Assembly: GCF_023061185.1 (NCBI RefSeq)
Contig: NZ_JAKGAK010000015.1
Location: 1-64,000 of the forward strand
Source: Chromohalobacter beijerinckii
GTDB taxonomy: Bacteria; Pseudomonadota; Gammaproteobacteria; Pseudomonadales; Halomonadaceae
Length of the DNA stretch: 64,000 nt
Direction: 5' to 3'
Position 1 is the first letter of the stretch. Each line of letters begins with the position of its first letter. Below are positions 47,689 through 56,884 of this stretch, in pieces. The position numbers and the translations under genes are program-made. Under the pieces are notes generated by a model. It ran no database searches, was not told the DNA's origin, and saw nothing but the letters and a program-made list of their open reading frames with translations.

Positions 47689-48429
47689 ATGAGCGATACG
47701 CCACTGCAAGTACTCATCGTCGAGGATGACCCCATGGTCATGCGCCTCAACGTCGAATACCTCAACCGACTCGATGACGTCGCGCTGGTCGCGCAATGCG
47801 GCGATGTTCCCGGTGCCCTGGACGTGCTGGAGCGCGACGCCGTCGACGTCATCCTGCTCGACGTCTATCTGCGCGGCCGCAACGGGCTGGAAATCATCCG
47901 TTACCTGCAGCGGCTGGGCCGCGACATCGATGTCATCCTGATCACCGCCGCCAGCGAGACCGAGACCGTGCGCGCCGCACGGCGCCTCGGCGTGCGCGAT
48001 TATCTGGTCAAACCCTTCGAGTTCGAGCGCTTCAAGGTCGCCGTCGATGCCTGCCGACGTGTGCGTGCCACACTGGAGCACCTCCCCGAACAAGCCGACC
48101 AACGCGACCTCGACCGGCTTTTCCAACCCGCCAGGCCACGCCAGACGCGTAGCGATGGGCTGCCCAAGGGACTGACGACGCCCTCATTGGCGCAAATCGC
48201 CCAGGCCATTCTGAGTCTCGACGAGGAAACCTTCACCACCGAAAGCCTGATACCGGCCACCGGCATGTCTCGCGTCTCGGTGCGCAAGTATTTGAAATAC
48301 CTGACCGAGCACGGCTATCTCGGCGAGTCCTTCCACTACGGGCAGGTGGGGCGCCCTTCGTTTACCTATCGCTGCCTGGATACGGCCGCCCTGCAAGGAA
48401 TCCTCGCAGCTAATCGCACGACACCATGA
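47689..48429 (+). CDS. CitB/DcuR-type response regulator
   Basis: This 246-residue regulator has a receiver with Asp in VILLDVYLRGRNGLEI and Lys in DYLVKPFEFERF, and a C-terminal helix-turn-helix (TTESLIPATGMSRVSVRKYL). It follows the kinase by 21 bp. Its likely target is the divergent transporter promoter in 45835-46035. Confidence 0.92.
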   Translation: MSDTPLQVLIVEDDPMVMRLNVEYLNRLDDVALVAQCGDVPGALDVLERDAVDVILLDVYLRGRNGLEIIRYLQRLGRDIDVILITAASETETVRAARRLGVRDYLVKPFEFERFKVAVDACRRVRATLEHLPEQADQRDLDRLFQPARPRQTRSDGLPKGLTTPSLAQIAQAILSLDEETFTTESLIPATGMSRVSVRKYLKYLTEHGYLGESFHYGQVGRPSFTYRCLDTAALQGILAANRTTP

Positions 48430-48474
48430 AATCGACCATCGACATGCATAAAAACGGTTCTTTGCTCACCGCTA

Positions 48475-48544
48475 TCGGGAATAAATTCCCTCCCACAAGC
48501 ACAAGCTAACCGGCAGGGGGCTGTGGGAGCGAACTTGTTCGCGA
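48475..48544. repeat. Paired REP (BIME-like) element
   Basis: Two inverted copies of a Pseudomonas-type REP, TCGGGAATAAATTCCCTCCC at the left and TGTGGGAGCGAACTTGTTCG at the right, face each other across about 24 bp, close to the zipA terminator. Confidence 0.7.
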
Positions 48545-48583
48545 TGATCTGTGCCGCATTTCCCGGCAAAGTGCGATGAACCC

Positions 48584-48610
48584 AAAAAAACGAGGCCCCG
48601 AAGGGCCCCG
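48584..48610 (-). terminator. zipA terminator
   Basis: On the minus strand CGGGGCCC-TTCG-GGGCCTCG (one G-U pair) is followed by seven Ts. Confidence 0.85.
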
Positions 48611-48683
48611 CTGGTTTTCAAGAGTGGCCGTCTTAAAGAACAAGCATCAGCGAGAACAGGCAAGAATCGCGATGCTAACGCTC

Positions 48684-49976
48684 TCAATTCGCCTGATAGC
48701 GATGCAGGCGATGGCGGCGCTCGAATTCCTGCACGCGCTGCCGGGCGAACTCCACCGTCTGCGCGGTCATCACGCTGCGGTTTTCGTCCTTCAACTCGCC
48801 GCTGAGATTGCGTACCAGCACCATGGCGGTTTCGAACATGGCCTCGAACGCCGCCGCGCTGTCATGCGCGCTGGGCAACGGCATCAAAAACGTCACCCCC
48901 GGCGTCGCGAACTCGTCCATGTCATCGAGATCGAACACGCCCGGCTTGAGCACGTTGACCATCGTGAACTGCAAGGCGCTGTCGTCCGACTCGGTCTCGA
49001 AACGGTGGAAAACACCCATTTCATGGCAGTAACGCAACCCGCAGGCCAGCATCAGATTGAGCAGGTCCGGGCCTTGGAAACCTGCCTCATCGCGTGACAG
49101 CACGCTGATGACGATGACTTCTTCGGCGTCGGACAACGCCTCGCGTGCGCGATCGGCATGTACCGGGTTACGCTTGGCACGCTCTATTGCCGGATGATCG
49201 GTGACTACCTCGCGGTGTGCCGTACGTTCCTCGGCACGCGCTGGCTGCGAGGGCGGCGCCTCGGCCTCTTCGTCCGTGGCACGAACCGCCGATGGCTCGT
49301 CAGGCATTGCCCGTCGCGTGGACGCTTCCTCACGACGCTGCGGGGCCTCGTCCATTGCCGGACGCGCCGCCTCGGCACGAGCCGAGTCGGGCGCAGGCTC
49401 ACGAGCTGACGATGACTCAAGCGTCGGCTCGTGATGCGAATGCTCGTCATCAGACAGGTACTCGTCATCGTGGTCACGAGACGCCGTGAAGCGCTGGGCC
49501 GAGGCGCTCATACGCTGAGCCCCCGCGCGCACGGCATCCTTCATGCCCTGCATGCCGGAACGTTTGCCCTCCTGAGCGTTATCATTCCGATGTGCATTGC
49601 CCTCCTCATAAGCGTGGTCCTCATAAGCATGGTCCCGGCCACGCTTGAGCACGCTGGGCTTGAGCTTTTCCTCGGGGATTCGCTCCTGGCGCAAGGGGGA
49701 TTCCGGCCGTACCGGTTCACGCTCCTCGCTACGATCGAAGGTGGCATCGCGCACGACACGCGCACCTCCATTGGGCAACTCCCGCCGGACCTCAGCCTCG
49801 CGGGCCGCTTTTTCCGGATCCTCTTCCTCGGCGTCCCTGCCCTCGGATACCCGACTATGCGCTGCCTGGTCGAGGCGCGGGACGCGGCGCTGGCGCTGGA
49901 GCCGACGCACACCGTCGATCACGATGGTCGTCACCAGTACCAGCCCCAGGATGATTAGCCACTCTCTTAGTTCCAT
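48684..49976 (-). CDS. zipA: Cell division protein ZipA
   Basis: This 430-residue protein has an N-terminal anchor (MELREWLIILGLVLVTTIVI), a long unstructured linker rich in Glu and Arg (about 35-285) with a repeated DHAYE, and the C-terminal ZipA domain (EVIVISVLSRDEAGFQGPDL; FATPGVTFLMPLP) that binds the FtsZ tail. It tethers the FtsZ ring to the inner membrane. The linker is charged rather than Pro/Gln-rich, as expected for a halophile. It follows smc by 197 bp. Confidence 0.96.
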   Translation of the reverse strand: MELREWLIILGLVLVTTIVIDGVRRLQRQRRVPRLDQAAHSRVSEGRDAEEEDPEKAAREAEVRRELPNGGARVVRDATFDRSEEREPVRPESPLRQERIPEEKLKPSVLKRGRDHAYEDHAYEEGNAHRNDNAQEGKRSGMQGMKDAVRAGAQRMSASAQRFTASRDHDDEYLSDDEHSHHEPTLESSSAREPAPDSARAEAARPAMDEAPQRREEASTRRAMPDEPSAVRATDEEAEAPPSQPARAEERTAHREVVTDHPAIERAKRNPVHADRAREALSDAEEVIVISVLSRDEAGFQGPDLLNLMLACGLRYCHEMGVFHRFETESDDSALQFTMVNVLKPGVFDLDDMDEFATPGVTFLMPLPSAHDSAAAFEAMFETAMVLVRNLSGELKDENRSVMTAQTVEFARQRVQEFERRHRLHRYQAN

Positions 49977-50047
49977 GGGTCGTCTTGCCTGTTCGCTATT
50001 GGCGCCATGATTAAAACTCGTTCGTGAAGAAGCATAGCGCGATTAAC

Positions 50048-50068
50048 AAAAAAAGGGCCACTTTTTTT
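50048..50068. terminator. A/T-arm hairpin between smc and zipA
   Basis: AAAAAAAG and CTTTTTTT arms around GGCCA form a weak, symmetric hairpin. It could act as a terminator in either direction. The rest of 49977-50173 shows no gene. Confidence 0.35.
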
Positions 50069-50173
50069 GAATGTCAAGTAGTACCCTTAGCTCAGAGCAA
50101 TCACCCTTCAATATCCCTGTCGAGGCTCACACAATAGTGTTGGTAACCCTTTTGGCGATTTTCTGCAAGTCGT

Positions 50174-53100
50174 TCATGCGTCTGCCAGGGTCGCCGCCTC
50201 GTCGATTCCTACCGATACCAGCCGGGATACCCCGGCTTCCTGCATGGTCACGCCCATCAATCGTTCGGCCGCTTCCATGGCAATCTTATTGTGTGTGATG
50301 TAAATGAACTGAACACTCTCGGACATTTCTTTCACCAGCTTGGCGTAACGTCCCACGTTGGCATCATCCAACGGTGCATCGACTTCGTCGAGCATACAGA
50401 ATGGTGCCGGGTTAAGCTGAAAGATAGCAAATACCAGCGACAATGCCGTCAGTGCTTTTTCACCCCCCGACAGCAGATGAATGGTGGTGTTTTTCTTGCC
50501 CGGTGGGCGCGCCATGATGGCTACCCCCGTCTCTAGCAAATCGTCGCCGGTTAGCGTCAACCATGCGGCCCCACCGCCGAAGACCTTGGGAAAAAGCTCG
50601 CCGAAGCCGGCATTGACCTGATCGAAAGTCTGCTTGAAACGCGTCCGCGTTTCCTGGTCGATACGCCGAATTGCCTTTTCCAGGGTCTCGATGGCCTCGC
50701 TCAACTCGGCATGCTGGGCCTCGAGATAGTCGCGACGCTCGGCCTGCTGGTCGTACTCCTCGATGGCCGCCAGGTTGATGGCGCCGAGGCGGCGGATCTT
50801 ATCGCCGAGCTCATCAAGCCGGGTCTGCCATGCCGATTCGGTGGCGTTGGGGTCGAGCCCTTCACGCAGCGCGTCGACATCGTGCCCGAGTTCTTCGAGG
50901 TGTGAATCCTGCGTATCGGCTTTCAGTGTCAGGGCCTGCACCTGCATGCGCGCTTCTTCGAGCTTGCCACGTAGACCATCGAGATTGCGTTCGTGTTCCT
51001 GGCGCTTGGCTTCGGTGTTGCGTAGCGTTTCGGCCAGTTGGTGGGCGCGATCGCGCGAGGCGTTGAGCGTCGCTTCCTCGCGACTGCGGCGGTCGAGCAA
51101 TTCGTCGAGCCGTTCCCGCGTTTCCTCTTCCGGTTCACACAGAGTCGCGCGCTGCTCTTCGAGCATGGCGAGCTTCTCGGCCAGGCGCTCGCGCTGATCA
51201 CGCGAGCGCGCATGCTGCTGATCGAGCCCTGAGCGCTCCGTCTCCAAACGCTGACGCTCCATCGCCAGATGTTGCTGGCGCTCGCGCGCAGGCGCTACCT
51301 GCTGGCGTAGGGACTGGGCTTTTTCCCGCGCATCGCGACGCTGATTTTCCAATGCCTCGCGCGTCTGGCTATTGGCGTCCACGTCACTCATCGCCGCCTG
51401 CCAGCGCTCACGCGTTTCCTCGAGTTCCAGGCGTCGCTCGGCATGGCGCTCGACGAGCTGCGCCACATCATCATCGAGCTCACGAGAGCGTGCGTCGAGC
51501 TGTTCCAGGCGGCTCGCCAGCCCAGCCTCGCGCGAGGCCAGCTGCTGCCGACGCTGTCCAAGGTCACGCTCCTGAAGACGCAGCGATTCGAGCTCCGCCA
51601 CCGCGTGTTCCACCGCTTCACGCGCGGTATGCAACGTTTTCTCGAGGGTCTCGAGCGAGGCTTCGAGCGCCGCGAGATCGGCTTGCAGTGTCTCGCGTCG
51701 ACGGCGCTGAACCAGCACGCCATCATCGGATGCCGACTCGCCACGCCGGCGCACCCAATCCGGGCCCAGCCACAGCCCGCCAGGGGTGACCACGCTCTCG
51801 CCTGCCATCAAGCGCGTGCGCGTCGACCAGGCGGCCTCCTCATCGGCGGCGCAGTGAATGCCATTGAGCCAAGTGCCCAGCGCCCCGGCGCCATCGACTT
51901 GTGCTCTCAATGTGCCGGCAACCGGCACCACGTCATCGCCACCTAGCAAGGCCAATTCAGCAGGCGGGGCGTCGGCGACGATCTCGGCCATGGTGGAGGT
52001 CGTCGCGAGGCGCGCCTTGAGCCACGGCGACAAAACCCAAGCCACGACCGTCTCCCAGGGCGCGGCGACTTCCAACCGTTCGGCCAGACGCGGCGCCTCG
52101 GCCAGGCCATGGCGCTCGAGATGCGACTCCAGGGCGGCGTCGTCATCGGTCAGGGCGGCATCGAGCAAGGCCTCTACCGACGCCAGCTCGCCCTGCAGGC
52201 GGCTCAGCTGCGAACGCTGGGTATCGCGCTGAGCTGCTGCTTCGTCGAGGCGTGTCTGGGCGTCCTCGCGTTGTTGTTGCAGGCGCTCACGTTGACTTTC
52301 TAACGCCTCCTGATCGAGATCCAGCGCCTCGAGTTGCTCGCGCAGTTCACCGCGCTCGCCGCGCAACGCTTCGACATCAGGCAGCTCCTGGCGTTGCTGG
52401 CGACGCTTGCCGATCTGATCGTCCAATTCGGCGATGGTGTTTTCGAGGCGACGCACGTCGTCCTGGGCACGCTCGGCTCCGTGCGCCACATCACGATCGC
52501 TTTCGTTGAAACGCTCCCACTCTTGTTGCGCGGTGGCAGCTTCTTCGTCGGCGGCGTCTAGAGATTCTTGCAGCATCTCCAGCGTTTCCTGGGCCTCTTC
52601 AAGCTCGGGAGCGATGCTCTCAAGACGCTCGTCCAAGGCCGCACGACGCTCGTCGTCCTGGGATCCCAACTGTTCGAGTTCGTTCAGCTCACGGCGCGCA
52701 TCCTCTATATCCTGCGCCAGTTGCTGATCGCGCGAACGCGCATGCTCGATGGACTGCTCGATCCGCGCTATCTCGGCACCGGTCTCATAGAAGCGAGCTT
52801 GATGGGTCTCCAGCTCGGCGGCGACCTCATCGTGCGCCAGCCGCGATTCTTCCAAACGACTTTCGCATTGGCGCTGGCCGAGGATCTCGTGCTCGACCTG
52901 ATTTTCCAGCTCGCGGACGTGCTGTTCCTGGGTATGCTGCTGGGTACGAAACGCCCGTGTGCGCAGCAGCGCCAGCTCGCCCTTGAGGCGATATTCCTCG
53001 TCTTTCAGAGTCTGGTAGCGCCGCGCGGCATCGGCCTGGCGCTTCAGACGCTCGAGCTGCTTGTCGAGCTCTTCGCGAATGTCGTCGAGGCGGTCGAGGT

Positions 53101-53668
53101 TCTCCTGAGTGCGGCGCAGGCGATTCTCGGTTTCGCGACGGCGTTCCTTGTACTTGGAAACGCCCGCCGCTTCCTCCAGTGTCGAGCGCAGCTCCTCGGG
53201 GCGCGCCTCGACCAGCCGCGAGATCATGCCCTGGCCGATGATGGCGTAGGAACGCGGCCCCAACCCCGTACCCAGGAAGAGATCGGAAATATCGCGACGT
53301 CGACACTTCTGGCCGTTGAAGAAATAGTTGGATTGGCTGTCGCGGGTGACCTGGCGCTTGACGGAGATTTCAGCGTACTGGGCGTAAACGCCGCCCATGG
53401 TCCCGTCACTGTTGTCGAAGACCAGTTCGATGGACGCCTGCCCCACCGGCGAGCGCCCGGTGGAGCCGTTGAAGATGACATCGGTCATCGACTCGCCGCG
53501 CAGCGTCTTGGCAGAGGATTCACCCATCACCCAGCGCACGGCGTCGATGATGTTCGACTTGCCGCAGCCATTGGGGCCGACGATGGCGGTCATATTGCCG
53601 GCGAACGGCACATTGACCGCATCGACGAACGACTTGAAGCCGACCAATTTGATGGACGTGAGGCGCAT
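50174..53668 (-). CDS. smc: Chromosome segregation protein SMC
   Basis: This 1164-residue protein has the Walker A head GPNGCGKSNIIDAVRWVMGE at about 32, two long coiled coils (about 170-500 and 670-1000) around a hinge (about 510-640), the ABC signature LLSGGEKALTALSLVFAIF and Walker B FCMLDEVDAPLDD. It condenses and holds DNA with ScpA and ScpB, which are not encoded here. A MukBEF system would make smc unnecessary, so its presence fits non-enteric gammaproteobacteria. Confidence 0.98.
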   Translation of the reverse strand: MRLTSIKLVGFKSFVDAVNVPFAGNMTAIVGPNGCGKSNIIDAVRWVMGESSAKTLRGESMTDVIFNGSTGRSPVGQASIELVFDNSDGTMGGVYAQYAEISVKRQVTRDSQSNYFFNGQKCRRRDISDLFLGTGLGPRSYAIIGQGMISRLVEARPEELRSTLEEAAGVSKYKERRRETENRLRRTQENLDRLDDIREELDKQLERLKRQADAARRYQTLKDEEYRLKGELALLRTRAFRTQQHTQEQHVRELENQVEHEILGQRQCESRLEESRLAHDEVAAELETHQARFYETGAEIARIEQSIEHARSRDQQLAQDIEDARRELNELEQLGSQDDERRAALDERLESIAPELEEAQETLEMLQESLDAADEEAATAQQEWERFNESDRDVAHGAERAQDDVRRLENTIAELDDQIGKRRQQRQELPDVEALRGERGELREQLEALDLDQEALESQRERLQQQREDAQTRLDEAAAQRDTQRSQLSRLQGELASVEALLDAALTDDDAALESHLERHGLAEAPRLAERLEVAAPWETVVAWVLSPWLKARLATTSTMAEIVADAPPAELALLGGDDVVPVAGTLRAQVDGAGALGTWLNGIHCAADEEAAWSTRTRLMAGESVVTPGGLWLGPDWVRRRGESASDDGVLVQRRRRETLQADLAALEASLETLEKTLHTAREAVEHAVAELESLRLQERDLGQRRQQLASREAGLASRLEQLDARSRELDDDVAQLVERHAERRLELEETRERWQAAMSDVDANSQTREALENQRRDAREKAQSLRQQVAPARERQQHLAMERQRLETERSGLDQQHARSRDQRERLAEKLAMLEEQRATLCEPEEETRERLDELLDRRSREEATLNASRDRAHQLAETLRNTEAKRQEHERNLDGLRGKLEEARMQVQALTLKADTQDSHLEELGHDVDALREGLDPNATESAWQTRLDELGDKIRRLGAINLAAIEEYDQQAERRDYLEAQHAELSEAIETLEKAIRRIDQETRTRFKQTFDQVNAGFGELFPKVFGGGAAWLTLTGDDLLETGVAIMARPPGKKNTTIHLLSGGEKALTALSLVFAIFQLNPAPFCMLDEVDAPLDDANVGRYAKLVKEMSESVQFIYITHNKIAMEAAERLMGVTMQEAGVSRLVSVGIDEAATLADA

Positions 53669-53849
53669 GCGCTGCCGGAATTCCCCAGGATGAGTCGCGG
53701 CCCGATGCTCGAGCCATGCATGAGAGCCCGCAGTCTATCCGAGGCGCGGGCGCGGCCCAAGCCCCTTTACCAACTCCATATCGCCACCGGGATTTGCCGC
53801 CTCGCCCCGCCTTGCTATGATGCCGCAGGATCATCCGAGGGAGAGGGTC

Positions 53850-54323
53850 ATGTCGCACGTTACGCCGCACTACCTGCAGCGCCTGCCGAACCTGCCACTA
53901 TCGGACGCCGCCTGGGAAGAGATCGACCCGACCGATTTCGTCGAGATTCCCCTGTTGGGCGTGGTCGCCGCCGGTCTGCCCATGGAGGCCTGCCTCGACG
54001 ATGAGGCGATTCATGTACCGTCGCGCATGGTGCGACGCAATACCTACGCCTTGCGCGTGCGCGGCGACTCGATGATCGACAGCCACATTTTCGATGGCGA
54101 CATCATTATCATCGAGCGCTTCGAGTCCGCCGAAAACGGCGAAACCGCCGTGGTACAAATCAACAATCAGGAAGTCACGCTCAAGCGGCTTTACATCGAG
54201 AAGTCCGGTGTGCGCCTACAACCCGCCAACGATGACATGCCGCCCATCTATCTCAAGAACGACGATGTACAAGTACTGGGGCTGGTGATGGGCGTGATGC
54301 GTCACGCGCCCACGAGTCACTGA
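53850..54323 (+). CDS. LexA-like S24 peptidase without DNA-binding domain
   Basis: This 157-residue protein corresponds to the C-terminal half of LexA or UmuD: a candidate cleavage site Ala41-Gly42 in GVVAAGLPME, Ser74 in RGDSMIDSH and Lys112 in EVTLKRLY. Spacing of the three matches LexA. There is no helix-turn-helix, and the N-terminus (1-35) is unlike UmuD; no umuC is adjacent. It may be a UmuD-like or regulatory peptidase cleaved with RecA. It is divergent from smc and overlaps yigZ by one base. Confidence 0.85.
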   Translation: MSHVTPHYLQRLPNLPLSDAAWEEIDPTDFVEIPLLGVVAAGLPMEACLDDEAIHVPSRMVRRNTYALRVRGDSMIDSHIFDGDIIIIERFESAENGETAVVQINNQEVTLKRLYIEKSGVRLQPANDDMPPIYLKNDDVQVLGLVMGVMRHAPTSH

Positions 54324-54946
54324 TGCGTTACGCAATTCCCGATCTCGCATCCGGTGAGCATCGCTACCATGAGATCGAAATCGAGAAGAGCCGCTTCATT
54401 ACCTGGACGGCTTTTATCCCCGATATCGCCAGTTTCGACACGTTACTGGCGCAAGCGCGGGCCGCTCATCCCCACGCTAGCCATCACTGCACGGCCTATA
54501 TTGCCGGTGCTCCCGGTGAGCAGAACGCCATCGGCTTTTCCGACGACGGTGAGCCCGGCGGCACCGCGGGGAGGCCCATGTATCAGGCGCTAGAAGGCTC
54601 GGGACTGGGGCAGGTCGGCTGCGTGGTGATTCGTTACTTCGGCGGCACCAAGCTGGGCACCGGCGGCCTGGTCCGCGCCTATACACAGGCGGTCATCCAG
54701 GCACTCGAGGACCTACCACGACGCCCTTTCATTGAGCGCCGAACGCTGCGGATACGCATCGATTTCGCCGGTGAAGCCATTGCCCGCGAGTGGCTCGCCA
54801 CACAGGATGCGATCATCGAAAACGCCGATTACGAAGCCGACGGCGTGACACTCGACATCGCCTGGCCCCGCGAACGCGCAAGCGACCTGAGCGAGCTGAC
54901 CTCGCGCCTCAAAGGGCGGCTCACCCAGCTCGACGTTTCATTGTAG
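54323..54946 (+). CDS. yigZ: IMPACT/YigZ-family protein
   Basis: This 207-residue protein has the UPF0029 N-terminal signature (SRFITWTAFIPDIASFDTLL; HHCTAYIAG; DDGEPGGTAGRPM; YFGGTKLGTGGLVRAY) and a ferredoxin-like C-terminal domain. Eukaryotic IMPACT affects translation control; the bacterial role is unclear. The start overlaps the peptidase stop, so the genes are coupled. Confidence 0.94.
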   Translation: MRYAIPDLASGEHRYHEIEIEKSRFITWTAFIPDIASFDTLLAQARAAHPHASHHCTAYIAGAPGEQNAIGFSDDGEPGGTAGRPMYQALEGSGLGQVGCVVIRYFGGTKLGTGGLVRAYTQAVIQALEDLPRRPFIERRTLRIRIDFAGEAIAREWLATQDAIIENADYEADGVTLDIAWPRERASDLSELTSRLKGRLTQLDVSL

Positions 54947-55072
54947 GCAGCGAAATCTCACCCTCACCGCTCTCGCGGCAACTGGCGTTTTTCTTATCGT
55001 CCGGGGGTAATGACATAATACCCTGCCCGGTTCAGGGGATTTTGTAATGACACCAAGGGTGATGGCGCAGAC

Positions 55073-56095
55073 ATGACGCAAGTGGCCAGCGGGCGCATCG
55101 GCCTGGCACCGATGGAAGGCGTGATCGACGTGGTCACGCGAGATTTGTTGAGCGCCGACGGGGCGCTCGACTGGACGGTGACCGAATTCGTGCGCGTGGT
55201 CGACGCACGTCTGCCGGCGCGTGTGTTCCTGCGTCACTGCCCCGAGCTCGAACACGCCACTTGCGCGACCTCGAACGGTACGCCGGTTCATCTACAGCTA
55301 CTGGGTTCCGACCCCGATGCCCTAGCCGCAAACGCGGTGCACGCCCAGGCACTCGGCGCCCGTCAAGTCGATCTCAACTTCGGCTGCCCGGCCAAGACCG
55401 TCAATCGCCATGACGGCGGCGCCTCGCTGCTGCGCGACCCTGAGCGCGTCTACCGCGTCGTGCGTGCCGTACATGAGGCGCTGACGCCCCTGGGGATCGA
55501 TGTCACCGCCAAGGTGCGCTTGGGCTTCGACGACAAGCAACTGGCACTCGCCTGCGCCGAGGCCGCCGAAGCCGGAGGCGCGGCACACCTGGTGGTGCAT
55601 GCCCGCACCCGCCGCGAAGGGTATCGACCACCGGCGCATTGGGAATGGATCGGACGGATTCGCGCCCGACTCTCAATTCCGGTGATCGCCAACGGCGATA
55701 TCTGGACACTGGAAGACTATTGGAAGGCCCGTACGCTATCGGGCTGCACGGATGTGATGCTGGGACGCGGCATGCTTGCCGACCCTTGGCTTGCGCGGCG
55801 CATCAAGCATTGGCAGCGTACCGGCGAGCACTTGCCGGAGACACCCTGGGCGGCGCGTGCCGAGGTGCTGGCGGCCTATGCCCAGCGTATGCGCATGCAC
55901 CTGCCGGAAAAGATCGTCGTCTCGTTGCTCAAGCAGTGGCTCAATCAGATGCGTGGACGTGACGATGAAGCTGCCAGGCGCTTCACCGCCCTGCGACGCC
56001 GTACCGAGTTGCAGGCGTTTCTTGACGGTCTAACACCCGTCATGCAGGACGACATCTCTGCCCGCCAAGAGGTCGCTATCGGGATGAACGGCTGA
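55073..56095 (+). CDS. dusC: tRNA-dihydrouridine synthase DusC
   Basis: This 340-residue FMN enzyme starts with LAPMEGVIDVVTRDLL, has the catalytic cysteine in LNFGCPAKTVNRHDGGA, and the phosphate-binding NGDIWTLEDY and DVMLGRGMLADPW. The MEGV rather than MAGV entry is typical of DusC, which reduces U16 of tRNA. Confidence 0.95.
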   Translation: MTQVASGRIGLAPMEGVIDVVTRDLLSADGALDWTVTEFVRVVDARLPARVFLRHCPELEHATCATSNGTPVHLQLLGSDPDALAANAVHAQALGARQVDLNFGCPAKTVNRHDGGASLLRDPERVYRVVRAVHEALTPLGIDVTAKVRLGFDDKQLALACAEAAEAGGAAHLVVHARTRREGYRPPAHWEWIGRIRARLSIPVIANGDIWTLEDYWKARTLSGCTDVMLGRGMLADPWLARRIKHWQRTGEHLPETPWAARAEVLAAYAQRMRMHLPEKIVVSLLKQWLNQMRGRDDEAARRFTALRRRTELQAFLDGLTPVMQDDISARQEVAIGMNG

Positions 56096-56173
56096 ACCTC
56101 GAGTTATCAAACGCTGTTCACAATGATAACGAAGCGTTAGAATCCAAGGTTCATCCACCCTACTTTCACGTCC

Positions 56174-56884
56174 ATGAAAATCACCCGCATCGCTTGCTAC
56201 AACATACTGGGGTTGGCCTTGCTCCTCAGTTGGTGGCTGCCTCATTTCCCCTTCTGGTCGACCCTCGATGACGACATTTTCTGGTTCTTCAATCAGACGC
56301 TGTCGATCACCGATCATCCGCTTTGGACGACACTGGTCGCCGTGCTCAACAACCGTGATTTCGATATCGCCAGCTTCCTGGCCCTGGCCGCCGTTTTCGC
56401 ATGGGCCATGCGCCTGGACACACGTCCCGAACGCCTGAAACGCTGGAGCGCCATCGGCGTGAGCATGCTAGTCACTGCTGGATTATTAAGCTTACTGGTC
56501 AATAAACTGGTGACCTACGGACACCCCAGTCCGACCCTGACGCACAGCGGAATCCATCTGTTGTCGCAGGAGGTGAGCTTCGCCACTAAGGATCGCTCAG
56601 GCAACAGCTTTCCCGGCGATCATGGCCTGATGCTGATGACCTTTACAGCGTTCATGTGGCATTTCGCGGGACGTCGCGTCGGCCTCGTCAGCGCCGTATT
56701 GGCTGTCGCCTTGAGCGCGCCACGCATCATCGGCGGCGGCCACTGGTTCAGCGATGTTTACATGGGGGCACTTGCCATTGCCCTGCTGTTCCTGCCTTGG
56801 GTGTTGTGTACCTCATTGGCCAACCGCATGGTCGCCTGGTGTCAGCGCGGCCTCGAACGTCTTTCTTCACGCCTTGACCACTGA
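56174..56884 (+). CDS. PAP2-family membrane phosphatase
   Basis: This 236-residue membrane protein has about six helices and an altered PAP2 triad: KLVTYGHPSP, GNSFPGDHGLM (normally PSGH) and SAPRIIGGGHWFSDVYMGA (catalytic His). This variant fits lipid A 1-phosphatase/kdo-type or undecaprenyl phosphate phosphatases. The end overlaps the convergent diguanylate cyclase by 18 bp. Confidence 0.88.
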   Translation: MKITRIACYNILGLALLLSWWLPHFPFWSTLDDDIFWFFNQTLSITDHPLWTTLVAVLNNRDFDIASFLALAAVFAWAMRLDTRPERLKRWSAIGVSMLVTAGLLSLLVNKLVTYGHPSPTLTHSGIHLLSQEVSFATKDRSGNSFPGDHGLMLMTFTAFMWHFAGRRVGLVSAVLAVALSAPRIIGGGHWFSDVYMGALAIALLFLPWVLCTSLANRMVAWCQRGLERLSSRLDH

